DNA of 64,000 nucleotides from assembly GCF_000689255.1 (NCBI RefSeq), contig NZ_HG964446.1, positions 263,330-327,329 of the forward strand, written 5' to 3'. The stretch comes from Mycobacterium triplex. Lineage in GTDB: Bacteria; Actinomycetota; Actinomycetes; Mycobacteriales; Mycobacteriaceae. Each line of letters begins with the position of its first letter. The stretch's first letter is position 1. Shown in pieces: positions 8,222 to 17,900 of this stretch. The notes under the pieces are model-generated. The model ran no database searches. It was not told where the DNA came from and saw nothing but the letters and a program-made list of their open reading frames with translations. A program made the position numbers and the translations under genes.

Positions 8222-11200
8222 TGGCGACCGACACCGCGCGCGACTTGGCCGAAGAACTACCATCTAGGTCCGTGAAGGGCGCGGGAGCTAAGCACCGGAC
8301 CGCTCGCATCGTCGCCGTCGTCGCCGGTCTGCTCGGGGCCCTGCTGGCGATCGCCACGCCGCTGCTACCGGTCGACCAGACCACCGCCCAACTCAACTGG
8401 CCGCAGAACGGCACCTTCGAAAGCGTCGACGCGCCGCTGATCGGCTATGTGGCTACCGACCTGAACATCTCCGTGCCGTGCGCGGCCGCCGCCGGACTGG
8501 CCGGACCGCGGAACGCCGGCAAGACCGTGCTGTTGTCGACCGTGCCCAAGCAGGCGCCCAAAGCCGTCGACCGCGGGCTGCTGATCCAGCGCGCCAACGA
8601 CGAGTTGGTATTGGTGGTGCGCAACGTCCCGGTGGTGACCGCGCCGCTGAGTGAGGTCCTCGGCCCGGCCTGTCAGCGGTTGACCTTCACCGCGCACGCC
8701 GATCGGGTCACCGCCGAATTCGTCGGGCTGACCTACGGACCCAACGCCGAACATCCCGGCGCGCCATTGCGCGGCGAGAAAAGCGGCTACGACTTCCGCC
8801 CGCAGATCGTCGGCGTCTTCACGGACCTGGCCGGACCGACGCCGCCCGGTCTGAGCTTCTCGGCGACCGTCGACACCCGCTACAGCAGCAGCCCCACGCC
8901 GCTGAAAATGGCCGCGATGATCCTCGGCGTCGTGCTGACCGCCGTCGCACTGATCGCGCTGCACATCCTCGACACCGCCGACGGCACCCGGCACCGCCGC
9001 TTCCTGCCGTCGCGATGGTGGTCGATCGGCGCGCTGGACGCGCTCGTCATCGCCGTACTGGTGTGGTGGCACTTCGTCGGGGCCAACACCTCCGACGACG
9101 GCTACATCCTGACCATGGCCCGGGTGTCCGAGCACGCCGGCTACATGGCCAACTACTACCGCTGGCTGGGCACGCCCGAGGCACCGTTCGGCTGGTACTA
9201 CGACCTGCTGGCGATCTGGGCGCACGTCAGTACCAGCAGCGTCTGGATGCGGCTGCCCACCCTGGCGATGGCGCTGACCTGTTGGTGGGCGATCAGTCGC
9301 GAGGTCATCCCCCGCCTGGGCCACGCCGTCAAGACCAACCGTGCGGCGGCGTGGACGGCCGCCGGGCTGTTCCTGGCGACCTGGTTGCCGCTGGACAACG
9401 GGCTGCGCCCCGAGCCGATCATCGCCCTGGGCATCCTGCTCACCTGGTGCTCGGTGGAGCGGGCGGTGGCCACCAATCGGCTGTTGCCGGTGGCGATCGC
9501 GTGCATCATCGGCGCGCTGACCCTGTTCTCCGGGCCGACCGGCATCGCGTCGATCGGCGCCCTGCTGGTCGCAATCGGGCCGCTGCGCACCATCATTCAC
9601 CGCCGGTCCAGGCGGTTCGGGGTACTGCCACTGCTGGCGCCCATCCTGGCCGCGGCCACCGTGACGGTGATCCTGATCTTCCGCGACCAAACGCTGGCCG
9701 GTGAACTGCAGGCCACCGCGCTCAAGCGGGCGCTCGGGCCCAGCCTCAGCTGGTTCGACGAACACATCCGCTACGAGCGGCTGTTCATGGCCAGTCCCGA
9801 CGGATCCGTGGCCCGCCGCTTCGCGGTGCTGGCGGTGCTGCTCGCTCTCGGCATCACCGTGGCAATGTCGTTGCGCAAGGGCAGAATTCCGGGCACCGCG
9901 GCCGGACCCAGCCGCCGCATCGTCGGCATCACGATCATCTCGTTCCTGGCGATGATGTTCACCCCGACCAAATGGACACACCACTTCGGGGTGTTCGCCG
10001 GGCTGGCGGGCTCGCTGGGCGCATTGGCCGCCGTTGCGGTGACAAGTGTGGCGATGCGCTCACGCCGCAACCGCACCGTGTTCTCAGCGACGGTGTTGTT
10101 CCTGGTCGCAATGTCGTTCGCCAGCGTCAACGGCTGGTGGTATGTCTCCAATTTCGGTGTGCCATGGTCGAATGCATTCCCGGCTTGGCACTACGCGTTC
10201 GCCACCGCGCTGCTCGGGCTGACGCTGGTGGTGCTGCTTTTGTCGGCATGGTTCCACTTCGTAGCTCCGGAGAACGGGCCCCCCAAGACCCGCAATGGGG
10301 CGCGGATGGCCGCAATCATCCAGTCCCCGTTGGCAATTGCGGCGTGGGCGTTGGTGACGTTCGAAGTCCTCTCGCTGACGCTGGCGATGACGGGGCAGTA
10401 CCCGGCCTGGTCGGTGGGCCGCTCCAACCTGGAAGCGCTGACCGGTAAGTCCTGCGGCCTGGCCGAGGACGTCATGGTGGAGCAGGATCCCAACGCCGGC
10501 ATGCTGTTGCCGATGTCCGCCCCGGTGGGCGACGCGCTGGGCGCCGGTCTCTCGGAAGCCTTCACGCCCAACGGTATCCCGTCCGATGTCTCGGCCGACC
10601 CGGTGATGGAGCGTCCGGGCGACCGCAGCTTCGTCAACGAAGACGGCAAGACCACCACCAGCGAGGCCGGCACCGAGGGCGGCACCAGCGCCGCGCCCGG
10701 CATCAACGGCTCACGCGCCCAGCTGCCGTACAACCTTGATCCGGCGCACACCCCGGTGCTGGGCAGCTGGCGGGCCGGCATCCAGGTGCCCGCCATGCTG
10801 CGCTCGGGCTGGTACCGGTTGCCGCCGCGGGACAAGGCGGGCCCGCTGCTGGTCGTCTCGGCGGCCGGCCGGTTCGACGCGCGCGAGGTGCAGGTGCAGT
10901 GGGCCACCGATGCGCAGGCGGCCGGCGGACACCCGGGCGGGTCGTTCCAGTTCTTCGATGTCGGCGCCTCCCCGGCATGGCGCAATCTGCGGATGCCGAT
11001 GTCCTGGATTCCCGAGAGCGCGACCCAGGTCCGTCTGGTCGCCAACGACGAGGACCTGGCGCCGCAGCACTGGATCGCGGTCACCCCGCCGCGCATTCCC
11101 CAGCTGCGCACGCTGCAGCAGGTGGTGGGCTCGTCGGATCCGGTGTTCCTGGACTGGCTGGTGGGTCTGGCATTCCCGTGCCAGCGACCGTTCGGCCATC

Positions 11201-11487
11201 AGAACGGCGTCGACGAAACCCCCAAGTGGCGCATCCTGCCGGACCGGTTCGGCGCCGAGGCCAACTCGCCGGTGATGGACAACAACGGCGGCGGCCCGTT
11301 GGGTGTCACCGAGTTGCTGGTGAAGGCGACCACGATGGCCACCTACCTGAAGGACGACTGGTCACGCGATTGGGGCTCGCTGCAACGCCTGACGCCGTAC
11401 TACGCCAACGCCCAGCCCGCCCGTCTCCAGTTGGGCACCGCGACGCGCGGCGGCCTGTGGGACCCAGCCCCGCTGCGTCGGGGCTAG
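8221..11487 (+). CDS. embC: Arabinosyltransferase EmbC
   Basis: GT-C arabinosyltransferase that builds the arabinan of lipoarabinomannan at the periplasmic face; in the Emb family it works as a homodimer and is a target of ethambutol. The 1088 residues show the family layout: an N-terminal jelly-roll-like ectodomain (residues ~45-220), multiple membrane helices with the catalytic acidic motif ANTSDDGYILTMARV near residue 290, the loop FTPTKWTHHFG, and a C-terminal carbohydrate-binding region (WHYAF through PARLQLGTATRGG). The start overlaps the aftA stop by one base. Unlike in M. tuberculosis, embA does not follow; a 3.4 kb insertion intervenes. The gene ends in a convergent hairpin. Confidence 0.95.
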   Translation: MATDTARDLAEELPSRSVKGAGAKHRTARIVAVVAGLLGALLAIATPLLPVDQTTAQLNWPQNGTFESVDAPLIGYVATDLNISVPCAAAAGLAGPRNAGKTVLLSTVPKQAPKAVDRGLLIQRANDELVLVVRNVPVVTAPLSEVLGPACQRLTFTAHADRVTAEFVGLTYGPNAEHPGAPLRGEKSGYDFRPQIVGVFTDLAGPTPPGLSFSATVDTRYSSSPTPLKMAAMILGVVLTAVALIALHILDTADGTRHRRFLPSRWWSIGALDALVIAVLVWWHFVGANTSDDGYILTMARVSEHAGYMANYYRWLGTPEAPFGWYYDLLAIWAHVSTSSVWMRLPTLAMALTCWWAISREVIPRLGHAVKTNRAAAWTAAGLFLATWLPLDNGLRPEPIIALGILLTWCSVERAVATNRLLPVAIACIIGALTLFSGPTGIASIGALLVAIGPLRTIIHRRSRRFGVLPLLAPILAAATVTVILIFRDQTLAGELQATALKRALGPSLSWFDEHIRYERLFMASPDGSVARRFAVLAVLLALGITVAMSLRKGRIPGTAAGPSRRIVGITIISFLAMMFTPTKWTHHFGVFAGLAGSLGALAAVAVTSVAMRSRRNRTVFSATVLFLVAMSFASVNGWWYVSNFGVPWSNAFPAWHYAFATALLGLTLVVLLLSAWFHFVAPENGPPKTRNGARMAAIIQSPLAIAAWALVTFEVLSLTLAMTGQYPAWSVGRSNLEALTGKSCGLAEDVMVEQDPNAGMLLPMSAPVGDALGAGLSEAFTPNGIPSDVSADPVMERPGDRSFVNEDGKTTTSEAGTEGGTSAAPGINGSRAQLPYNLDPAHTPVLGSWRAGIQVPAMLRSGWYRLPPRDKAGPLLVVSAAGRFDAREVQVQWATDAQAAGGHPGGSFQFFDVGASPAWRNLRMPMSWIPESATQVRLVANDEDLAPQHWIAVTPPRIPQLRTLQQVVGSSDPVFLDWLVGLAFPCQRPFGHQNGVDETPKWRILPDRFGAEANSPVMDNNGGGPLGVTELLVKATTMATYLKDDWSRDWGSLQRLTPYYANAQPARLQLGTATRGGLWDPAPLRRG

Positions 11488-11498
11488 CTACAGCCCCG
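11479..11498. terminator. Bidirectional hairpin between embC and the convergent secreted-protein gene
   Basis: CGGGGCT (11479-11485) pairs with AGCCCCG (11492-11498) around a six-base loop. The embC stop TAG (11485-11487) and the opposite-strand stop TAG (complement of 11488-11490) sit back to back in and next to the loop. There is no U tract, as is common for mycobacterial hairpins. Confidence 0.5.
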
Positions 11499-11838
11499 GC
11501 AGGCAGTTGACGAACGGGATGCACGGCGGCGACGGCGGCCGCGGCGGCGGGAAACCCTCGATGATGACCGAGTCGGTCGGCGGACTGTTCTGATCGAAAT
11601 ACCAAGGGTGACAGACGTTTCTGTCCCAGTTCGGCATGTGCTTCATGACCGGTGAGCCCGGGCACCACTGATAGGTGCAGCTATTTGTCGGGCTTGGTAC
11701 CGTGCCGCCGTCCTGGCACACCATCGGGGCGGGCTGAGCCTGGCCGATTCCCGCGGCCAGGCTCAATCCGACGACAGCCAAGCCGCCCGACACCACCGCA
11801 CCGGCAAACGCTCGTTTCATGTTGTGAGAAGTGTTCAT
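11488..11838 (-). CDS. Small secreted proline-rich protein with CPG/WD/CH motifs
   Basis: About 116 residues with a clear signal peptide (KRAFAGAVVSGGLAVVGLSLAAGIGQAQP). The mature part has four or more cysteines, the motif set YQWCPGSP ... NWDRNVCHPWYF, and a proline-rich tail (EGFPPPRPPSPPCIPF). It shares N-terminus and the C-P-G / W-D-x-x-V-C-H pattern with the next gene, so the two are tandem paralogues. I do not know a function; small exported mycobacterial proteins of this type are common. The start is either 11838 or 11820; neither has a strong ribosome site. Its 3' end abuts embC. Confidence 0.65.
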   Translation of the reverse strand: MNTSHNMKRAFAGAVVSGGLAVVGLSLAAGIGQAQPAPMVCQDGGTVPSPTNSCTYQWCPGSPVMKHMPNWDRNVCHPWYFDQNSPPTDSVIIEGFPPPRPPSPPCIPFVNCLPGL

Positions 11839-11881
11839 GCCGCCAGTGCAACCGGTCAAGGGTGCTACCGATCCCAAAGAC

Positions 11882-12106
11882 TCAGCGACTGTCGGGGGCG
11901 GGTCCCTCGGCGACTTGGCCGCTGGGAAGCCGGTGGTATTGGTGGCAGACGGTCATGTCCCAGGTGAGGCCGACGGTCGCCGGCATGGCGTCCCCGGGGC
12001 ACCAGTAGTGGGGGCCATCGGCCGTGGCGAACACGGCCAAGCCCAAACCGGCGGCCGCAACGCCACCCGACACCACCGCCCCGGCAATAATCCGTGTCCA
12101 GTTCAT
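11882..12106 (-). CDS. Small secreted protein, paralogue of the downstream gene
   Basis: A 74-residue protein with signal peptide MNWTRIIAGAVVSGGVAAAG followed by a short mature part containing YWCPGDAMPATVG and LTWDMTVCHQYH. It matches the CPG / WDxxVCH pattern of the neighbouring gene but lacks its proline-rich extension. AAAGGA just upstream (complement of about 12115-12120) supports the ATG at 12106. The two paralogues are probably co-transcribed leftward, away from the ArsR operon. Function unknown. Confidence 0.65.
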   Translation of the reverse strand: MNWTRIIAGAVVSGGVAAAGLGLAVFATADGPHYWCPGDAMPATVGLTWDMTVCHQYHRLPSGQVAEGPAPDSR

Positions 12107-12244
12107 GATCGATTCCTTTGCGCTTTTGTCGCTGCCGGCTGTGCGACTCGGTTCCTGGTTGCCGACGCCGGTATCCTCACGCGCGCCGCTTGCAGGGCCT
12201 TTGCGAGATCCTTGCGAAATTCATGCGCCGCTGACGAGCGCTAT

Positions 12245-12282
12245 TGGTAAGCGTAAACTTACGGTTCGTGACGACTTACCAA
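12245..12282. promoter_or_regulatory. Candidate ArsR operator spanning the arsR start
   Basis: TTGGTAAG (12245-12252) and CTTACCAA (12275-12282) form an eight-base inverted repeat. A nested repeat, GTAAG-N6-CTTAC, occupies 12247-12262. The GTG start codon (12268) lies between the outer arms, so a protein bound here would block transcription or translation of the regulator. This fits ArsR autoregulation but is inferred only from symmetry. Confidence 0.4.
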
Positions 12283-12594
12283 TCCTCTGGTGATGCGTGG
12301 GTCGCCCTGGCGGATCGCACGCGCCGGGCCATCATGGAGCGCCTGGCGCATGGCCCGGCAGCCGTAGGCGAACTGGCCCGGGAGCTGCCGGTCAGCCGCC
12401 CGGCCGTGTCACAGCACCTCAAGGTGCTCAAATGCGCCGGCTTGGTGCGTGACCACGCGGCGGGGACCCGTCGCGTCTACCAGCTCGACCCGACCGGCCT
12501 CGAGGCGATGCGCGCCGAGCTGGACCGGTTCTGGACCCAAGCCCTGGCCAACTATGCGGCCAAGTTCACCGAGATCGAAGGAGAGGCGTCATGA
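12268..12594 (+). CDS. ArsR-family winged-helix repressor
   Basis: About 108 residues. The winged helix is visible from WVALADRTRRAIMERLAH through VGELARELPVSRPAVSQHLKVL (recognition helix) to the wing GTRRVYQLDP. No metal-binding cysteine pair is present in the recognition helix, so it belongs to the metal-independent group often encoded beside SRPBCC proteins. It overlaps the next gene by an ATGA, so the two are co-translated. GTG 12268 is favoured because it starts just before conserved residues and lies within an inverted repeat typical of autoregulation. Confidence 0.82.
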   Translation: MTTYQSSGDAWVALADRTRRAIMERLAHGPAAVGELARELPVSRPAVSQHLKVLKCAGLVRDHAAGTRRVYQLDPTGLEAMRAELDRFWTQALANYAAKFTEIEGEAS

Positions 12595-13076
12595 CCCAGC
12601 CGCGCAGCCCCGAAGTTCAGCACCAGGTGATCGTCAATGCCCCGATCGAACGCGCCTTCGCCGTCTTCACCGAACAGTTCGGCGACTTCAAACCGCGGGA
12701 GCACAACCTGCTGGCGGTCCCGATCGCCGAGACGGTGTTCGAAAGCCGGGCCGGCGGCCACATCTACGACCGCGGTGTCGACGGCAGCGTGTGCCGGTGG
12801 GCGCGCGTGCTCGCCTACGAGCCCCCGCACCGGCTGCTGTTCACCTGGGACATCAGTCCGTCCTGGCAACCGGAATCCGACCAGTCGCGAACCAGCGAGG
12901 TCGAGGTGCGCTTCACCGCGGAGTCCGAAACGCGCACGCGCGTCGACCTGGACCACCGCCACCTGGACCGGCACGGCCCCGGCTGGCGGTCGGTTGCCGA
13001 CGGCGTCGACGGCGAGGCCGGATGGCCGTTGTACCTGCACCGCTACGTCGCCCTCACCGCCGGAGTGCCGCAATGA
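12591..13076 (+). CDS. SRPBCC (AHSA1-like) domain protein
   Basis: A 161-residue single-domain protein of the START/Bet v 1-like SRPBCC superfamily, AHSA1 type. Indicators are VNAPIERAFAVFTEQFGDFKP at the start, RAGGHIYDRGVDGS and WARVLAYEPPHRLLFTWDI in the middle, and a C-terminal helix (GWPLYLHRYVAL). These domains bind hydrophobic ligands in a central cavity. Pairing with an ArsR regulator is a very common arrangement. Ligand unknown. ATGA overlaps exist at both ends, placing it in the middle of a three-gene operon. Confidence 0.8.
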   Translation: MTQPRSPEVQHQVIVNAPIERAFAVFTEQFGDFKPREHNLLAVPIAETVFESRAGGHIYDRGVDGSVCRWARVLAYEPPHRLLFTWDISPSWQPESDQSRTSEVEVRFTAESETRTRVDLDHRHLDRHGPGWRSVADGVDGEAGWPLYLHRYVALTAGVPQ

Positions 13077-13702
13077 CCGCCGTCGGGTCGATGATGAGCA
13101 TGGCCCACGACGAACGGGCCGACCTCGCGGATTTCCTGACCACGCTGAGCCCGCAGGACTGGGAGACACCCAGCCTGTGCTCCAAGTGGAGCGTCAAAGA
13201 TGTTGTGGCGCACGTGATCAGCTATGAGGAGCTCGGCAAGATCGGGCTGCTGAAGCGTTTCGCGAAGGGCTGGGTGGTGCGGGCGAACCAGGTGGGCGTC
13301 GACGAATTCGCCCCGCTGAGCGCCCCTCAACTGCTCGCCTCGCTGCGCAACCACCTCCAACCGCAGGGATTGACAGCCGGTTTCGGCGGCATGATCGCGC
13401 TGGTCGACGGCACGATCCATCACCAGGACATCCGCCGGTCGCTCGGCCGACCGCGCAGTGTGCCGCCCGCTCGGCTCGAACGGGTGCTCGGTCTGGTGCC
13501 GGGCAATCCACGCCTGGGCGCCGGGCGCCGGATCAGGGGGCTGCAACTGCGGGCCACCGATGTCGACTGGGCACACGGCAGCGGGCCGGCGGTCACCGGC
13601 CCGGGCGAGGCCCTGCTGATGGCGATGGCCGGACGCCGCGCGGCGCTGGCCGACCTCAGCGGCCCGGGCTGCGCCACGCTGGCGGCGAGGATGCCCGAAT
13701 AG
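13073..13702 (+). CDS. Mycothiol-dependent maleylpyruvate isomerase-like (DinB superfamily) protein
   Basis: About 209 residues in the mycothiol-dependent four-helix DinB-like superfamily (MDMPI N-terminal domain). Metal ligands are suggested by SVKDVVAHVISYEE and by DGTIHHQDIRRSLGRPR, which matches the family's H-x-x-x-D/E pattern. Such enzymes use mycothiol, the actinobacterial thiol, in isomerisation or detoxification. The substrate is unknown. The ATG overlaps the preceding SRPBCC stop (ATGA), so the three genes form one operon that is probably controlled by the ArsR repressor. The gene ends three bases before convergent embR. Confidence 0.75.
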   Translation: MTAVGSMMSMAHDERADLADFLTTLSPQDWETPSLCSKWSVKDVVAHVISYEELGKIGLLKRFAKGWVVRANQVGVDEFAPLSAPQLLASLRNHLQPQGLTAGFGGMIALVDGTIHHQDIRRSLGRPRSVPPARLERVLGLVPGNPRLGAGRRIRGLQLRATDVDWAHGSGPAVTGPGEALLMAMAGRRAALADLSGPGCATLAARMPE

Positions 13703-13705
13703 CGG

Positions 13706-14845
13706 TCAGCGCGAACGGATTTCGACGGTGAATTCTCGGCTGCCGATTTTGACGTGATCGCCGTCGCCGAGGACAACGCTGCCGCGGATGCGCTTGCCCT
13801 GCACCTCGACGCCATTGGTGGAACGCAGATCGGTGATCACGAAGCCGGTGCCGCTGTCGGTGATGGCGGCGTGATACCGGCTGACGTCGTTGTCGTCGAG
13901 AACGATGTCGTTGTCCATGACACGGCCGATCCGGGTGGTCGCGTCGTTGAGCCGGTACTCGCGTCCGTACTTGTCGCGCAACACCACGACGACTGACCCG
14001 TCGACGGGAATCGCGGCGGATTCGACGGCGGGCACGTCGACGTTGACCTTCAGCGTGGTCAGCGCCGCCCGAGTGGGTGCCGGTGGTTCCTGGCGCAGGA
14101 TCCGCTCGTGCAACTCGGTGACCGTCGGCCCGGGGTCGATGCCGAGCCCGTCGGCCAGCGCGCTCTTCAGTCGCCGATACGCACCCAGTGCATCGGATTG
14201 CCGCTCGGTCACGTAGTAGGCGGTCATCAGCTGCGCCCACAGTGGTTCCCGGTACGGATGTTCGGCGGTGATCGCCTCGAGCTCACCGATGACGGATTCC
14301 GCACGCCCGCAGGCGATCTCTGCCTGCGCGTGGGCGGTGTGGACGGCGACCTTCTCTTCTATCAGCGCGGCGGCGAACGCGTCGACGAACGCGAACTCGC
14401 GCAAGTCGTCGAGGACCGGCCCGCGCCATTCGCTCAGCGCGGCCGACAGGTGGCTGCTGGCATCCTCGAACCGACCCGCGGCGGCGGCCTGGGAACCCGC
14501 GGCCTTGCCGGTGCTGAACCGGCCGAGGTCGCAGTCGGCGTCGGCGATGCTGAGCTGGTAACCGGGCGGAACGCTGGCCAGCACCTGGCTCGGGACGCCC
14601 GCGCCGGTGCGCAACAGCCGCCGCAGGTTGGACACGTGGGACTGGATGCTGATCCGTGCGGCCGGTACCGGGTCCTCGTCCCAGACCGCGCCGATCAACG
14701 AGTCGACGGACACCGGCCGGTTGCGGTTGATCACCAGCATCGCCAGCACCGCACGCTGCTTCGGTGCCCCCAAGTTCATCCGCGTACCGCCGGCGGTCAC
14801 CTGTAAGGGCCCCAACACGCCGAACCCGAGACCTGAGTCCGTCAT
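13706..14845 (-). CDS. embR: EmbR-type transcriptional regulator (SARP with FHA domain)
   Basis: A 379-residue regulator in three parts. Residues ~8-100 are a winged-helix OmpR/SARP DNA-binding domain ([29 protein letters not shown]). Residues ~105-255 are a bacterial transcriptional activation domain ([20 protein letters not shown]). Residues ~290-379 are an FHA domain with GR, SRYHA and RSTNG phosphothreonine-binding motifs. In M. tuberculosis EmbR is phosphorylated by PknH and activates embCAB, but its gene is elsewhere; in M. avium it precedes embA, as here. I chose ATG 14845 to match the family N-terminus; an upstream in-frame extension looks non-coding. Confidence 0.9.
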   Translation of the reverse strand: MTDSGLGFGVLGPLQVTAGGTRMNLGAPKQRAVLAMLVINRNRPVSVDSLIGAVWDEDPVPAARISIQSHVSNLRRLLRTGAGVPSQVLASVPPGYQLSIADADCDLGRFSTGKAAGSQAAAAGRFEDASSHLSAALSEWRGPVLDDLREFAFVDAFAAALIEEKVAVHTAHAQAEIACGRAESVIGELEAITAEHPYREPLWAQLMTAYYVTERQSDALGAYRRLKSALADGLGIDPGPTVTELHERILRQEPPAPTRAALTTLKVNVDVPAVESAAIPVDGSVVVVLRDKYGREYRLNDATTRIGRVMDNDIVLDDNDVSRYHAAITDSGTGFVITDLRSTNGVEVQGKRIRGSVVLGDGDHVKIGSREFTVEIRSR

Positions 14846-14959
14846 CGCCTTGCATGGTTTCAGACCGGGACCCGAAAATGCACGAATCTTCGAAGGCGCC
14901 CAGCGGGTGCGGCCCCGCATCCTCAACCCACCAAGCGGCGTCGCTTACCATCGAACCCC
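14846..14959. promoter_or_regulatory. Divergent embR/embA promoter region
   Basis: These 114 bases separate the start codons of embR (leftward) and embA (rightward) and must hold both promoters and probably the EmbR binding sites. I cannot pick out confident -10 or -35 boxes by eye. Confidence 0.5.
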
Positions 14960-17900
14960 GTGCCCCACGACGAGCGATCCCAGCGGATCCTGCGCCTGGT
15001 CGCCGTCGTCGCCGGACTCGCCGGCCTACTGTTGTGCCTCGTCGTCCCGTTACTCCCGGTCAAGCAGACCACGGCGACCATCGCGTGGCCGCAGGGCAGC
15101 ACAGCAGGTCCTGACGGGCACGTCACCCAGATCACCGCGCCGCTGGTGTCCGGTGCGCCGCGCACACTCGACATCTCCATCCCCTGCCCGGCGATGGCCA
15201 CCCTGCCGGCCGGCGGCGGACTCGTGATCTCGACGCTGCCGACCGGCGGCGTCGACCCGGGGAAGAACGGCCTGTTCGTCCGCGCCGACAAGGACGTGGT
15301 CGTCGTCGCCTTCCGGGACACGGTGGCCGCGGTGGCCAAGCGCTCGGCGATCGCTGCGGGCGACTGCAGCGTGCTGCACGTGTGGGCCGACGCCGGTGCG
15401 GCGGGCGCGGATTTCGTCGGCATCCCGGGTGCCGCCGGGATCCTGTCCGCCGAGAAGAAGCCTCAGGTCGGCGGCATCTTCACCGATCTGAAGGTGGCCG
15501 CCCAGCCGGGGCTGTCGGCCCGGGTCGACATCGACACCCGGTTCATCACGACGCCGACCGCGCTGAAGAAGCTGGTGATGGCGACCGGTGTGCTGGCGGT
15601 GCTGGTCGCCATCGTCGCGCTGGCCATGCTGGACCGCCATGGCCGCGGCGGCACCCTGGTCAACTGGCGCTCGCCGGTCGGCTGGCTGTCCCGGTATCGC
15701 CCGCATCCGCCCCGCCCCGGGTGGCGTTGGGCCACCTGGCTGTCCGATGTGGGCGTGATCGCGACACTGCTGATATGGCACGTCATCGGCGCCGCCTCGT
15801 CCGACGACGGCTACAACCTGACGATCGCGCGGGTGGCGCCGAAGGCCGGCTATGTGGCCAACTACTACCGCTACTTCGGGACCACCGAGGCGCCGTTCGA
15901 CTGGTACCTGTCGGTGCTGTCCAAACTGGCGTCGGTCAGCACCGCGGGCGTGTGGATGCGGCTACCGGCCACGCTGGCCGGGATCGCCTGCTGGCTGGTG
16001 ATCAGCCATTGGGCGCTGCGCCGGCTGGGCCCCGGCAAGGGCGGACTGGGATCCAACACCGTGGCGGTGCTCACTGGCGGCGTGGTGTTCCTGGCCGCGT
16101 GGTTGCCGTTCAACAACGGTCTGCGCCCCGAGCCGCTGATCGCGCTCGGCGTGATCGTCACCTGGATGTTGGTGGAGCGCGCGATCGCTCTACAGCGGCT
16201 GGCTCCCGCCGCAGTGGCGATCGTGGTCGCGATGCTCACCGTGACGCTGGCGCCGCAGGGGTTGATCGCCGTCGCCGCGCTGCTGACCGGGGCCCGGGCC
16301 ATCGCGACGATCATCCGGCGCCGCCGCGCCACCGACGGGCTGCTGGCGCCGCTGGCCGTGCTGGCGGCGGCGCTGTCGCTGATCCTGGTGGTGGTGTTCC
16401 GCAGCCAGACGCTGGCGACGGTCGCCGAGTCGGCCCGCATCAAATACAAGGTCGGGCCGACGATCGCGTGGTACCAGGACTGGCTGCGCTACTACTTCCT
16501 GACGGTCGAGTCCAACCCGGACGGGTCGATGGCGCGGCGCTTCGCGGTGCTGGTGTTGTTTCTCTGCCTGTTCGGCATGCTGGTCGTGCTGTTGCGCCGC
16601 GGCCGCGTGCCGGGATTGGCCAGCGGCCCGGCCTGGCGGCTGATCGGCGCCACCGCACTGGGCCTGCTGCTGCTGACCTTCACGCCGACGAAATGGGCCG
16701 TGCAGTTCGGGGCGTTCGCCAGCCTGGGCGGGACGCTCGGCGCGGTCACCGCGTTCGCCTTCGCCCGCATCGGATTGCACAGTCGCCGCAACCTGACGCT
16801 GTACGTCACCGCGCTACTGTTCCTGCTGGCCTGGGCGACCTCGGGCATCAACGGGTGGTTCTACGTCGGCAACTACGGGGTGCCATGGTTCGACATCCAG
16901 CCCGTCGTCGCCAGCCAGCCGGTGACGTCGATTTTCCTGGCACTGTCGATCGCGACCGGATTGCTGGCCGCCTGGCAGCACTTCCGGATGGACTACGCCG
17001 GGCACACCGAGATCAAGGAGAGCCGGCGTAACCGCGTGCTGGCCGCCACGCCGCTGTTGGTCGTCGCGACGATCATGGTGCTGGGCGAAGTCGGCTCGCT
17101 GGCCAAGGGTGCGGTGTTCCGCTACCCGCTCTACACCACCGCCAAGGCCAATCTGGCCGCGCTCAGTTCCGGGCTGTCGAACACCAGCTGCGCGATGGCC
17201 GACGACGTGCTGACCGAGCCCGACCCCAATCTTGGCCTGCTGCAACCGGTTAGCGGCCAGACGTTCGGACCCGACGGCCCACTCGGCGGCACAAATCCCG
17301 TCGGCTTCAAACCCGGCGGGGTGGGTGACGACCTGAGGTCCTATCCCGTGGTGACCAAACCGGGCGTGGTGAACTCCGACGCGTCACCGAACAAGCCCAA
17401 CGCCGCGATGAGCGACTCCGCGGGCACCGCCGGCGGCAGGGGCCCGGTCGGGGTCAACGGGTCGAACGTGGCGCTGCCGTTCGGGCTCGACCCGGCCCGC
17501 ACCCCGGTGATGGGCAGCTACGGCGAGAATTCGCTGTCGGCCACCGCCACCTCTGCCTGGTACCAGTTGCCTCCTGATTGGAAAGAGCGCACACCGGAGC
17601 GCCCGCTGGTGGTGGTCTCCGCCGCGGGCGCCATCTGGTCGTACAAAGAGGACGGCACCTTCACCTACGGGCAGTCGCTGAAACTGCAGTGGGGTGTCAC
17701 CCGCCCCGACGGGACCACCCAGCCACTCACCGAGGTCCAGCCGATCGACATCGGGCCCGAGCCGGCGTGGCGCAATCTGCGGTTCCCGCTGACCTGGGCG
17801 CCGCCCGACGCCAACGTGGCGCGCATCGTCGCCTACGACCCGAACCTGAGCGAGGATCAGTGGTTCGCGTTCACGCCGCCGCGCGTGCCCGTGCTGCAGA

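Noticed and set aside
8365..9984. A 539-codon frame opposite embC
   Set aside because: No protein motif; overlaps a well-supported Emb gene entirely.
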